From Chara braunii (Eukaryota; Streptophyta; Charophyceae; Charales; Characeae): a stretch of 57,987 bases of DNA. Under the pieces are notes generated by a model. It was not told the origin of the DNA and did not search any database. It saw only the letters and a program-made list of their open reading frames with translations. The stretch covers positions 93,336 through 151,322 of the forward strand of contig BFEA01000712.1 in NCBI GenBank assembly GCA_003427395.1. The letters are read 5' to 3'. Of this stretch, positions 1-8,836 are shown in pieces (within the stretch, counting starts at the first letter, position 1; every line of letters starts with the position of its first letter). The translations under genes were made by a program, and so were the position numbers.

Positions 1-236
1 ATATTATATACTAGGCGATAAGAGAAGCGAGGCTCTAGGAAGTCTGATTGCCATATTAACATATGTACTAGGTGGTAAGAGGAGCGAGGCTCCGGCAAGT
101 CTGCCTTACCACAGTAATATTATATACTAGGCGATAAGAGAAGCGAGGCCATAAGAAGCCTGCCTTATCGCCATATTAACATATATGCTAGGTGATAAGA
201 GTGAACAAGGCTCTAAGAAGCCTGCCTTATTCTCAA
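1..236 (+). repeat. Tandem array of about 60-bp hairpin units (copy 1)
   Basis: About four head-to-tail units, each beginning near ACTAGGCGATAAGAG and ending near CCTTATCGCCATATTAAC. Each unit can fold. The outer arms read GGTGGTAAG with CTTACCAC in unit 2 and GGCGATAAG with CTTATCGCC in unit 3, so paired positions changed together. An inner AGGC/GCCT pair is also present. The array is cut by the window edge. It sits upstream of an LTR tail, roughly where the larger arrays lie in the related LTRs further right, but its sequence is different. Confidence 0.7.
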
Positions 237-1204
237 AGCCTGATACTAACAAAGGTTCGAGTGTATCCTGATCAATCTGCTTTCGGACATCTGCTTCTAT
301 GTAACTGATTCAGTCCATTGCTAACTTGCTAATATTTGTTTCCAGTAAGGAAGGATAAGTGAGACCTTGACCCAGAGGGACTTATCACCTTTGAAATTTT
401 AATCTGATCCTTATCGTGAGATTCTTCTTTGAGTGGAATGGATGATATTGTTTGTGATTACTAGGGATATGGGACTGGTATTTAACCTTTAAAAAGGGGA
501 AAGCTAAGTAGGACCGCCAAAACGAAGAGACTCGGGATGAACTCTGTTCGTCGCCTCGACCGATCGGGCGGCGGATTGGCAGTTAGATGAGGGTAGAAGT
601 TAGGCGATAGGTCGACGATGAGCACCGAATTCTGGGTCACAAGTCTAGAAGAGATCTTCTAGATCCCAACATCAGAGAGAAGATGTTAAGACTCTTTCAG
701 ACTGTGTTGTATTTCAGGTTCATCACTCTTGGAGAGGCTACGAAAGAAAACCGTTAGGAACTGCAAATTATGTTATCATTGGATAACAAGTCAGTAGAAC
801 TCCGACTCAACTTCCACATGGCTTGATACCCACACCTAAGACAAGACCTAAGAAGGAAACGGATAAATGTTTCCCATGTATCTATGCCTAAATTGTCCAA
901 ATCACACTCAGAGGTCTTTGAAAATGTGAAGGGCGGGGTAAAAGGAGTCAGGACTAGGAAGGAATGACGTTTTCAAGGTTTTTACGGCGTGAGGGACTTG
1001 TCATGAATGGCTTAAAGGTTTACGCTTGTAGCGCATTCTGTGTCTGCATCTGTATGCATAAATGTGATTTCTTGCATCTGCACAGGTGTTGGACATTTAA
1101 ACTGTCTTCTGAATTTGGGATCATCTGGGATATTCGGACAACGGGCATCGCAATTGTGAGAGTGAGGTCCACCGCTCATTCAGCTTCTCTGACTTACATA
1201 CATA

Positions 1205-1207
<3 letters not shown>

Positions 1208-1252
<45 letters not shown>
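1208..1252. repeat. (TA)n microsatellite
   Basis: About 22 uninterrupted TA dinucleotides inside the non-coding part of LTR copy 1. A short open frame through this stretch is just the microsatellite and is not a gene. Confidence 0.95.
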
Positions 1253-1255
<3 letters not shown>

Positions 1256-1821
1256 GTGAATGAAATAATAAACTGGTCGGAGCTTAGGAAGTCATTTGTC
1301 TAGGATTCTTTTGAGAATGAGAGATTACAAAGAGGTTTGACTTGGTCTTCTCATAAGGTCAACAAAAGAGACATAGAGTCATTGTCATAGTTAGCTAAGC
1401 GTGGAAGACTGTCCGAGAAAGTTGACCTGATTAGATAGTCGATCCGGGGAGTTAGCACTTCGGGCTCGATATACGGGTCAGTCTTAAGGCGTTTTACCGC
1501 GCGTATGCCTATGCTACGACGATCGAGAAAATGCCCTCGGCTGGCCTACCTCTGTGATTGCATATAAAAACCTTCGCACGTGGGTCAGTAGCTCAGCAGG
1601 GATACGCCCACCTAAGGGATGGTGACAGCTCCCGCGGGTGGAGGTAATGTTGTACCTCGCGGGATCCCTAACCTGTCGTAGGGAGTCGTGAGAGGTATAG
1701 CACGAGCGCACGGTTGAAGTGGTGTTTTCGTTAGGGTGATAAAAAAACTCCTGCGTGACACGACCGTGAGGTCCGACACAAAATTACTTTGCATCTGGGT
1801 GTGGGACCGTCGCGCGCGACA

Positions 1822-1949
1822 CCGGCACCACCGCCCCCACCACCCGCACCCCGCACCCCGCCCCCGCACCTGCGCCCGCCCACCCCTGCCCTGCCAAAAG
1901 ACCCCCGCGCCCACCCCCGCCCTGCCAAAAGACCCCTGCGCGGGGCGGC
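1822..1949. other. C-rich spacer between two LTR ends
   Basis: A very C-rich, G-poor stretch (CACC and CCCGC runs) with two copies of a segment containing CCCTGCCAAAAGACCCC. It lies exactly between an LTR terminus (CGACA, 1821) and the next LTR head (TGTCGG, 1950). A similar C-rich tract, broken by an assembly gap, follows the LTR terminus at 29915. It is not a recognisable primer site, and what it is remains unknown. Confidence 0.5.
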
Positions 1950-2352
1950 TGTCGGCCCGAATACCCTTACAAGGGTATTTGGACGCCTTTTTGCAGCTTA
2001 CAGGAAGTACGTCGTATGGCAGTATCTAGGGGCGTGCCCCATTTAGTGCGGCCTCACCAATCCTAAATGATTGGGAGTAACGTACATTTTGAGTTGATTA
2101 GAGAGTGTGTGAGCAGACACTTTGTGGGCCTCCACTAGTAAGATAAGATTGATCAGAGTAAACAGTGGGTCGCGCGGTTAGTACAAACAAGGAGTAGGCT
2201 AGAATCTTGAATAGACGCTGCGTAAGCCGCAGCCTCGGACACACTGACGAAGTCGCCACCAGCGCAGGGCTTAATCTTTGAGGTTATAGCTAGAGGAAAT
2301 TTAGTTTGACTTACGGGGGTGGCGTTCAGGGTAGCACTGCGCGAGGTTACGC
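1950..2352 (+). mobile_element. LTR head segment
   Basis: About 400 bases nearly identical to 23985-24388. It begins TGTCGGCCCGAATACC, followed by a small hairpin (ACCCTTACAAGGGT). It breaks off at ACGC, exactly where the nested solo LTR begins, and the same LTR resumes at 7029. Confidence 0.8.
2349..2352. repeat. Target-site duplication, left copy (ACGC)
   Basis: ACGC here and at 7029-7032 flank the nested LTR. The uninterrupted equivalent at 24385-24388 has a single ACGC. Confidence 0.6.
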
Positions 2353-4739
2353 TGTCGCGCGCATCGGGTCCCGCCTTTTGCAAAGCGCGGGAGCCCTCCC
2401 GGCTATGTCACGCAGGAGTTAGAACGAAACAAAAATCAAGAGACAACTTAGGACGATGCATAAATAATCCCGCGAACCGCCGAGACGGTCGAGGTCGCGT
2501 CGTTCCGTCGCCGCTCTAGCCGGGTGCGCCAACTGTACATCCCACAGTCCCCTACGACAGGGTAGGTTCTCGCGGGGCACACCTTACCTTCCCTAACAGG
2601 TTATCACCACCCTCAGGGGTGTATCCCTATCAACCTACCGACCCACGTGCGAAAGTTTTTACATGCAATTGCAGAGGTACGTCAGTCGAGGGCGTTTGCT
2701 CGCTCGCTTGAGTATCGGTACGCTTGGTTAACGCCAAGTGGACCCGAACGTTGTCCGTCTCCTAGGGCGCTGATCTCCTAGGTACGAACGAACGTCGGTT
2801 GACTAGGACAGTCTCAACCAAACGTGAAACCCACAATATAATCCTAGTCCCTTTATAACTCTCCGACCACAAGATAAATAAATAAAATCAATACACTTTA
2901 TATCCAATCACACAAGATTCGATTTTGACTTGATAAGATGATCTGACAAGGTTATTTTTCCTGGTCTATATGACTGAAGAAATTATTATTCCGCCGTTTT
3001 TAAGGCGGCCGCTCGATATTAACGAAAAATTAGGAAGGACAACCTAACCTTTAACTTACGGTTAGGTCTGTCGACACTTATTAAACCCTGCCAGGAATGA
3101 CTTCTGTAAGTAAACTCCACTCCAACCATGCAGATCAACAAGTGATATGGTTTCTGGCTGAAGTTTGAACTCTCGGTTTGACCACACCTTTGCATCATTT
3201 GCAACTTGCTTTGAGGAAAGTATTATTGAGCAAATAAAATTTTTGTTGGTCTCTTTGTCCTTCTCGACAATAATTACTCTTTCTGTTCCATGAATGACGA
3301 AGTACCCATCTACGTCACTTGGTCATTTAATTTAGAACCGTCGTCGATATCATTGCGCAAAGAGAACCATAACATTCATGTCCCACTCTTTCTTGTGGGC
3401 TGGAGCTTCTTTTGCTTCCGACACGCACCTATCCCTCTAGGAAGTGGTCTCGTGGATACTCCTTCCCCTCGCCCGAGCCCGAAGACTCGCATCTCAGAGG
3501 TTGGGCCGTCACCACCGAGTCGGAAGAGTACCACCCCCGATGGATAGGGTCCACTCCAATTCGTTATCCGGGCCGGCTCCGAAAGCATACGAACCCCCGC
3601 CTTGGATGCTTCTTAGAGAGAAAGACTGTGTTCGCCATGAGTAGGTTCTTTTTTACTCTCATTGTTCATAAGTTTTGGGTAACTCAGATAAAAAAAAGAA
3701 ACTGAAGAAGGTAGACGACGAGGATCATTTGGAAAGGTATAGGTAAATAAGGTCGTTCGGGATAGAAAAAGTCAATTATGGGCAGAAAGCTAAATCCGTT
3801 AGACCTTATCTGCTTTATTTCAATTGAATTCATTCTACGACACACGTTGAATAATACTTTTCAAAACAACAGTTCTTTTGACGAGCAAGCAAGTGGGAGG
3901 TAGAAGGAGGGATAATCTTTTTCTTTATCTGCAACAGGCATAATCAATCTCCTTTGCAAACACCCTTCTACCTACCTGCACATCAAACCAAACAACAAGT
4001 TCAAAGGAAAACAAAGCAAACCCGAACTCACGTCAGACTCCCATTCACACACGAAAGCACACATTTTCTTTACCTTTTTAGTGAACATTTAAAGAACAGC
4101 GTCAAGCAAAGTGTGGGTTCACACAAGTGTGAAGGGGTCTGAGTCAAACTGACCTTTAGTGAAGTTGAAACGGCTCACTCAAGGAAGTCGTTGGATGTTC
4201 TGATCAGAAGAAAACAACGGTCGCCGAAGTCCAAAGTGCGTGGCTTACAACCATCCCAGTTGTGGCCGCTCCACTGCGCCATAATCCCCATCTCGCCTTC
4301 AGAACCTCTCCAATGCATCCTCAATCGCTCCTTGACCACCAAGGATACCGCCAAACCAACTCGACAATCCACACCAGCTCAAACAACTGCGTTCGCACCC
4401 CAAGTTGGTCCCACTTGGTCCCAAATTGATCTCAAGCGGCCTTGGTCGATCCCACATCATCGGCCGCAGTACCATATGGTCTAGAACTCAAAACCACTTG
4501 CATTGAGCGCCACAAGAAAAATAAAGGTGACCGTGGTGAAAAAAGCATGTGCTGCGAGCCCCAATAGTCACTGCCGCGTGCACTCATTCCAGATTTTTTT
4601 CATGGTGCCGGTCCATACAGCACTGCCACACAATCCCAAATGTGCACCAGTATTCATACTACCGCCAGATCATGAGAGAATAGTCCACCATGACGGTGCA
4701 CATCAAAAATTAAAAGCGGGACTGCCGCTCGCCACGCCG

Positions 4740-5165
4740 TCGAAACCGGTACCGCGCCGCCCTCCCAAAAAACAATTGGCAGCACCTCCCCCTCAAAAAA
4801 GGTTGCCGCCGAGCCAAGATTTCAACAGCACGGTCCCACTGGATGCACCGCCGTACCCGTGCCTCCAAAAAAAATTCGACAGCGCTTCCTCGCCAAAGTC
4901 AAAAATGCTGCCGCCGCCAAAACATTTCGGCAGTGCTTCCGCATCACCACCAAAAAAACACTGCCGTTGCCTCACCAAGCGGACAACACCCCCCCCTGCG
5001 CTGTCAAAAAACTCACTACCGCTGCCGCACCAAACGGGCAGCGCCTCCCTTGCGCCTCACGACAAATGGCTGCCGACGCCGCGTCAAACGGGCAGCACCT
5101 CCCCTGCGTTGCTGTCTACGGACGCAACTATGGCAGCAGCAACACCCCCCTTACACTTCACCAAG
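4740..5165. repeat. Degenerate C/A-rich tandem repeat with GCTGCC...GGCAGC foldbacks
   Basis: Repeated blocks with runs such as CCGCC, CAAAAAA and GCTGCCGCACC...CGGGCAGC. Two adjacent units near 5028-5110 both read GCTGCCG...AACGGGCAGC. The open frame through it encodes only Pro/Ser/Lys-rich repeat, with similar composition in other frames, so I treat it as repeat DNA rather than a gene. Confidence 0.55.
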
Positions 5166-5384
5166 TGAAGTGGTGGCTATGGCAGCCCCCACTCCTACGC
5201 TCTCTGCAGGCCTTCAGCGCTCCCCTTCGCTGAGACGGTGGCTATGGTTGTGCCCCACAACTCTGGTCACCTCCAACAGTCATTCCGTTCCGCTGAGGTG
5301 GTGGTCGTGGCCGTGCTCCACAACTACGGCCACCTCCAGCAATCTCTCTCTCAGCTCAGCCTCAGCAATGCATCTCCTTTTAAA

Positions 5385-5860
5385 CGTGGCCAAATTCAGA
5401 GCCAGCTTCCTAGCTGCTTTACTGCAAGGTGCAGCAAACCACTTGAGAGCCTGGCCCTAACAGTGGCCAGGTGCACACACACATAAAAACAAAAAATATA
5501 AATCCCCCTAAGCGTGGCCATATTCAATGTCAGTCCCTTAGTTGGTTTGCTGCACAAACCACTTGAGAGCCTGGCCCCAATAGTGGCCAGGTGCGCACAC
5601 ACACAAAAACAAAAAATACAACTCTCCCTAAGTCGGGCCACATTCAATGTCAGTCCCCTAGTTGGCTTGCTGCACAAAGTGCAATAACCACTTGAGAACC
5701 TGGCCCCGACAGTGGCCAGGTACACACACACACAAGAACAAAAACATACAACTCACCCAAAGCCTGGGCACATTCAGTGTGCAGCATACCACGTGACTTG
5801 GCCCCGACAGTGGTCAGGTATACACACACACACAAAGCAGAATATATAACCCCTATCTTT
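5385..5860. repeat. Four tandem units of about 100-130 bp, each with a CCTGGCC/GGCCAGG hairpin
   Basis: Units start near 5385, 5512, 5632 and 5762, and each runs from a TGGCCA or GGGCACATTCA block to a CA-rich block (ACACACACAC). Each has CCTGGCCC, a loop of about 8 bases, then GGCCAGG. The fourth unit reads CTTGGCC...GGTCAGG. An AT-rich (ATT)n stretch follows at 5878-5912. The minus-strand open frame here follows the repeat period and is not a gene. Confidence 0.8.
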
Positions 5861-5915
5861 TCCTTTTCTTTCCCATTTTATTATTAATATTATTATTATT
5901 TTTTATTATTAGGCC

Positions 5916-5985
5916 CTGCCTGAGGCAGCGCAACTCGTGGCTTTGAAGCCACTAGCCTTGGGCTCAAACCCCAAGGCTACCTTCT
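5916..5985 (+). repeat. tRNA-derived, SINE-like module
   Basis: A 9-bp stem (AGCCTTGGG with CCCAAGGCT) closes a seven-base loop CTCAAAC, like a T arm. Before it, GTGGC TTTGAA GCCAC resembles an anticodon arm with UUUGAA in the loop. The D-arm and acceptor stem are not convincing. It is followed within 30 bases by a long T run. Read as a tRNA-derived retroposon head, not a functional tRNA. Confidence 0.35.
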
Positions 5986-6009
5986 TCCGCTGCTTTTTGG
6001 CAGCCTCGT

Positions 6010-6025
6010 TTTTTTTTTTTTTTTT

Positions 6026-6080
<55 letters not shown>
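6010..6080. repeat. Long T homopolymer
   Basis: About 70 T with a single C interruption (6038). It could be the A tail of a minus-strand retroposon or part of the module next to it. Its exact length is probably unreliable in the assembly. Confidence 0.9.
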
Positions 6081-6085
<5 letters not shown>

Positions 6086-6170
6086 CCGTCGTCCTGGGCC
6101 AACGGCCATATCGCGGGATACCCCCAAAAACTGTTGAAATGCAGGCCCAAGTTCGATCCCCATCGGGATT

Positions 6171-6242
6171 AAAAAAAACTTGGACCATTTTTAGATTTAT
6201 GTGTGTCATCATCCTTGCGCAGGGGTCATGCTAATTTGTGCG
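6171..6242 (-). pseudogene. U6 snRNA 3' fragment with its T-run terminator
   Basis: The minus strand reads ATTAGCATGACCCCTGCGCA, then AGGATGATGACACACATAAA, then ATGGTCCAAG and eight T. This is the 3' part of U6 snRNA: the AGC triad region, internal stem-loop region, 3' ATGGTCC end and oligo-T. The 5' part with the ACAGAGA box is absent. It is read in the same direction as the solo LTR that contains it. Not expected to be functional. Confidence 0.75.
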
Positions 6243-7028
6243 GCTGTTCTCAGCCGCGCGATCTGACGATCACATGGCCAAAAACAACCGAATCCAAAGC
6301 CCAGGGCTGGTCCTAACAAAAGGAGCTGGCCCAGTCGCCTATCATCAAGCTTAATTCCTGAATTTGCAGGATGATAGTCTGGCGGTGGTACCTACTCGGC
6401 TAGCTCCTTCTCACATCAAGAAAGGAGCAGCCCTTCTATATGAAGGGCTTCCGGTGCCCAGCAGGCCCCCTTTCAACGCCTAGTAGGCTGTGCCTGCTAA
6501 GCCTGTTTGCTAGCGTGGCTGTCAGGCGGGGTTGGCAGCCGACAACCTTAGCAGTTGCCCCACCCAGCCGGCCCTAACGCGATCGTCCCCGGTCCTCGGC
6601 GCAAAAAGCCCCACGGGCCCTAAAACTAACTACCCCTTCATGCTACGACTCCACCCTCACCGCTGCGACCCCTTTTTAGTCCGCTTAGGCCCTGAATCGC
6701 GCGGCTTAACAGCCTCGTGACCTTATTCTAGGTAGAATAGGTATAAAATTATCATATTTTACGGTCATACGTGCGTGCGACGTTACCAAACATGGGAAGA
6801 AACCTGGACACGCTGCCGATTCTTACCGCCGATACCATATGCCGCACGCGTGAGGTCTTAGGTTCAATAAATCTTAGTCTTTCAATCATAGGTCAAGTTC
6901 GAATAAACTTATGGCAAACGACCCATCTTATCAAATTATGAAGCCCGAATAACCATTTACTAAGTCGGACATCGTCCGACATTTAAAAACACCGGGCAGA
7001 TACCCTTGTCAGGGTTTCTGCCCCGACG

Positions 7029-7032
7029 ACGC
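7029..7032. repeat. Target-site duplication, right copy (ACGC)
   Basis: Partner of 2349-2352. The interrupted LTR continues immediately with GCAGGCACCAGG, as at 24387. Confidence 0.6.
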
Positions 7033-7386
7033 AGGCACCAGGATGGTCGTGCGTCATCAATAGTTGAAGCCGCCGCCAAAAACCAAGTAAGGATGGTGTG
7101 AATTAAAATAAAGGCCGAGGTTTTCCGGCGTGGAGACAGTGAAAGGGTGGCCTTTCCGAGAAAGAAGCAGCGTGGGGAAAGCCCTAGCCTGTTGGCCACA
7201 GCATTGTGGGACTGCATGCACGACGGGCTGAGTGAAAGCCTGCATCTGAGCCAGCCGAAGCACGCCTGCAGAACTGTGGGTTTGAGTGGGAAATTAAGCA
7301 GCACCCTTAACGCTGCTGCTACAGGCCCAGGCTGGCCAAAGTTACCATTTATTTACTGGTTGGCACCCACCCAGTCCAGGCTTGGG

Positions 7387-7446
7387 CTTAGCCCTTTTGG
7401 TTACAGCACTGCACTTTCAACAGGCGGATCCCAGGATCGAGGCCAG
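7387..7446 (+). repeat. tRNA-like module 1 (LTR copy 3)
   Basis: An A-box-like TAGCCCTTTTGG is followed about 34 bases later by a B-box-like GGATCGAGGCC, the usual spacing of internal Pol III promoter boxes in tRNAs. The same module occurs at 24742-24802 and 33227-33286. A T/A-rich stretch (TTATTATTA) follows near 7620-7660. Confidence 0.5.
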
Positions 7447-7732
7447 CAGCCAGCATTGCGGGAGCAGAGGAGCGCACATTGGAGCAAGCCGAGGGGTTGA
7501 GGGTCCCGCGGGACTGTCCCCCTCCGTTTTGTTGGGGAGTCCGACCGCAGGCCCGAGAGGGAGGACCGAGGACCAAGTACCAACGGCCCCTCCCCTATTC
7601 CGTTTTCCTAAAAATAAACTCTAATTTATTATTATTATTATTTTTATTTTATTTAATTTGTTTCCTATTTTTCTTGTTCCGTTTCTGAACGGGGTCCGGT
7701 GGTGGCACCAGATTCGGGCTCAGGATTAACCC

Positions 7733-7800
7733 GAGAGCCTTGCTTAGTGGATACACCACTGAACTGTTGAAATACAGACATGTGTCCAAACCTAGATGAT
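7733..7800 (+). repeat. tRNA-like module 2 (LTR copy 3)
   Basis: An A-box-like TTGCTTAGTGG is followed by CTGTTGAAATACAG, which resembles an anticodon arm with GAA in the loop (tRNA-Phe-like), and by a degraded B box GTGTCCAAACC. The copy at 33592-33660 keeps a better B box (GTGTTCGGATCC). It ends about 50 bases before the U6-like sequence. Confidence 0.5.
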
Positions 7801-7850
7801 GCAGGCTGAGGTGGCAGACCCGACGATTCCGGGTCTCTGCCCAAGAGACA

Positions 7851-7950
7851 GTCCTTTGGGACATCCGTTAAAATTGGAACGGTACAAAGAAGATTACCAT
7901 GGCCCCTGCGCAAGAATGGCACGCATATAAGGAACGAGGAGCTTTTTTTT
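7851..7950 (+). pseudogene. U6 snRNA-like sequence (LTR copy 3)
   Basis: It covers the whole U6 length: a 5' stem-loop (GTCCTTTGGGAC), ATCCGTTAAAATTGGAAC, a changed ACAGAGA box (ACAAAGA), a central ATGGCCCCTGCGCAAG and a final run of eight T. The 3' third (GGAACGAGGAGC) differs from normal U6. It is an embedded, diverged U6 relative, not a normal snRNA gene. Confidence 0.75.
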
Positions 7951-8776
7951 ACTTCGTATGCGCCACCGAGCAAGAACGTTGTGGACTGCCCGCACATGTG
8001 ATGGGGTTGACTATCAGGCGAGGAACAAAGGAGTGAGAAGGGAGGAGAAGGCGTACCTTGGTGTGGGGCTTGTGTGGGGCTTGTGCCTGTCTGCGTAAAC
8101 TAGGCAGACAACCCACCACGAATTCACTGACGGTCGTCCACCAGCCGGTAGCGACTTCCTCCCGCCGAGCTGCTGAAGTTGGTATTAACCTGGCTTAGAG
8201 GCTGGTTATGTACTGTTACAGAAAAGAGGCCATGGAATGAAGAGATGGCGGCAAGAAGAGTGAGCACCTCGCCCGTTTCTTGAGAGAATCAAGCGAGGGA
8301 AGAATCAAAGTTGAGTTTCTTGGAGCTTACGAACCCGGATTTGTGGTCAGATCAACATAAGAGTTAGTAAACGAGGGATTAGAAGAAGAGAGAACTGCGC
8401 GGTGGGGGGGTAGACGAGAAGGACGAAGGGAGAGTGGGAGTGAAAATTACATAAGTCTCCCGTTTCTCAGTGGAAGAAGCAAGTGAGGGATCGAAATGGG
8501 TTTCTTTTAGCGTTAGGAACCCGTTGGTGGAGGCAGATTTGGAGATAGGGCAGTGAGTTTGGCGACATAGAGTGCAAGGGCTGCGGGAAGGAGAAGTGGT
8601 TTTTTGGGAAGGCAGTGGACGTTTCCACGTTCCAGCGGGAGATTCAATTCCAATTTGCTCATGTTTATTTAGCGTGAGGGTTGCCGAAAGGTTGGGCACT
8701 AACCGGTTGATTGGTGTGCTGCTCAAGGACAGCAAAGGAGTGGAGACTAACCTCTTGGTCGGTGCGATCGGAGGGA

Positions 8777-8779
<3 letters not shown>

Positions 8780-8820
<41 letters not shown>

Positions 8821-8836
8821 AGAGAGAGAGAGAGAG
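8780..8836. repeat. (TG)n followed by (GA)n microsatellite
   Basis: About 19 TG then about 8 AG units. The equivalent site in LTR copy 4 (26140-26182) has only AG, and in copy 5 (about 34809-34848) AG and a G run. Confidence 0.95.

Larger units (their letters stand above)
1..1821 (+). mobile_element. LTR, 3' part (Ty3/gypsy-like family, copy 1)
   Basis: The last 300 bases (about 1508-1821) align by eye with the tails of the LTRs ending at 41827 and 29915, and with the reverse complement of 46221-46560. Shared blocks include the stretch around GCATATAAAAACCTTCGCA, GGGATACGCCCACCTAAGGG and CCTGTCGTAGGGAG. It ends in CGACA, the family terminus. The part from 241 to 1507 is non-coding and resembles the stretch between the hairpin array and the tail in copy 5 only loosely. 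No gene is visible. The 5' end lies outside the window. Confidence 0.7.
2353..7028 (-). mobile_element. Nested solo LTR, minus orientation
   Basis: Read on the minus strand it starts at 7028 with CGTCGGGGCAGAAACCC, the family head with T changed to C at the first base. It ends at 2353 with GCGCGCGACA, the family tail. The minus strand of 2353-2800 aligns with the U5-like tails at 41530-41827 and 46221-46560. No internal coding region or second LTR is present, so it looks like a solo LTR of about 4.7 kb. The body 2800-4500 and 6243-7028 holds no recognisable gene. It contains hairpin-rich tandem repeats, a tRNA-like module, a long T run and a U6 3' end. Confidence 0.7.

Noticed and set aside
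964-1263. 99-codon open frame ending in a Tyr-Ile repeat
   Set aside because: The second half is the (TA)n microsatellite, with no supporting motif.
3376-3705. Overlapping open frames on both strands
   Set aside because: No motif. They lie within the body of the nested solo LTR and are probably GC-driven open frames.
4503-5168. 221-codon Pro/Ser/Lys-rich open frame
   Set aside because: It translates a degenerate tandem repeat. Overlapping frames are equally open and show the same composition. No domain.
5396-5731. Minus-strand open frame with repeated CVHLATV-like segments
   Set aside because: Follows the tandem-repeat period. No gene signals.
5916-5985. Functional tRNA gene
   Set aside because: No acceptor stem or D arm. 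Only the T-arm-like and anticodon-arm-like hairpins are present.
5937-6137. Open frame with poly-Phe / poly-Lys
   Set aside because: Created by a T homopolymer.
7851-7950. Functional U6 snRNA gene
   Set aside because: The ACAGAGA box is altered and the 3' third is not U6. It is part of a repeated LTR cassette.
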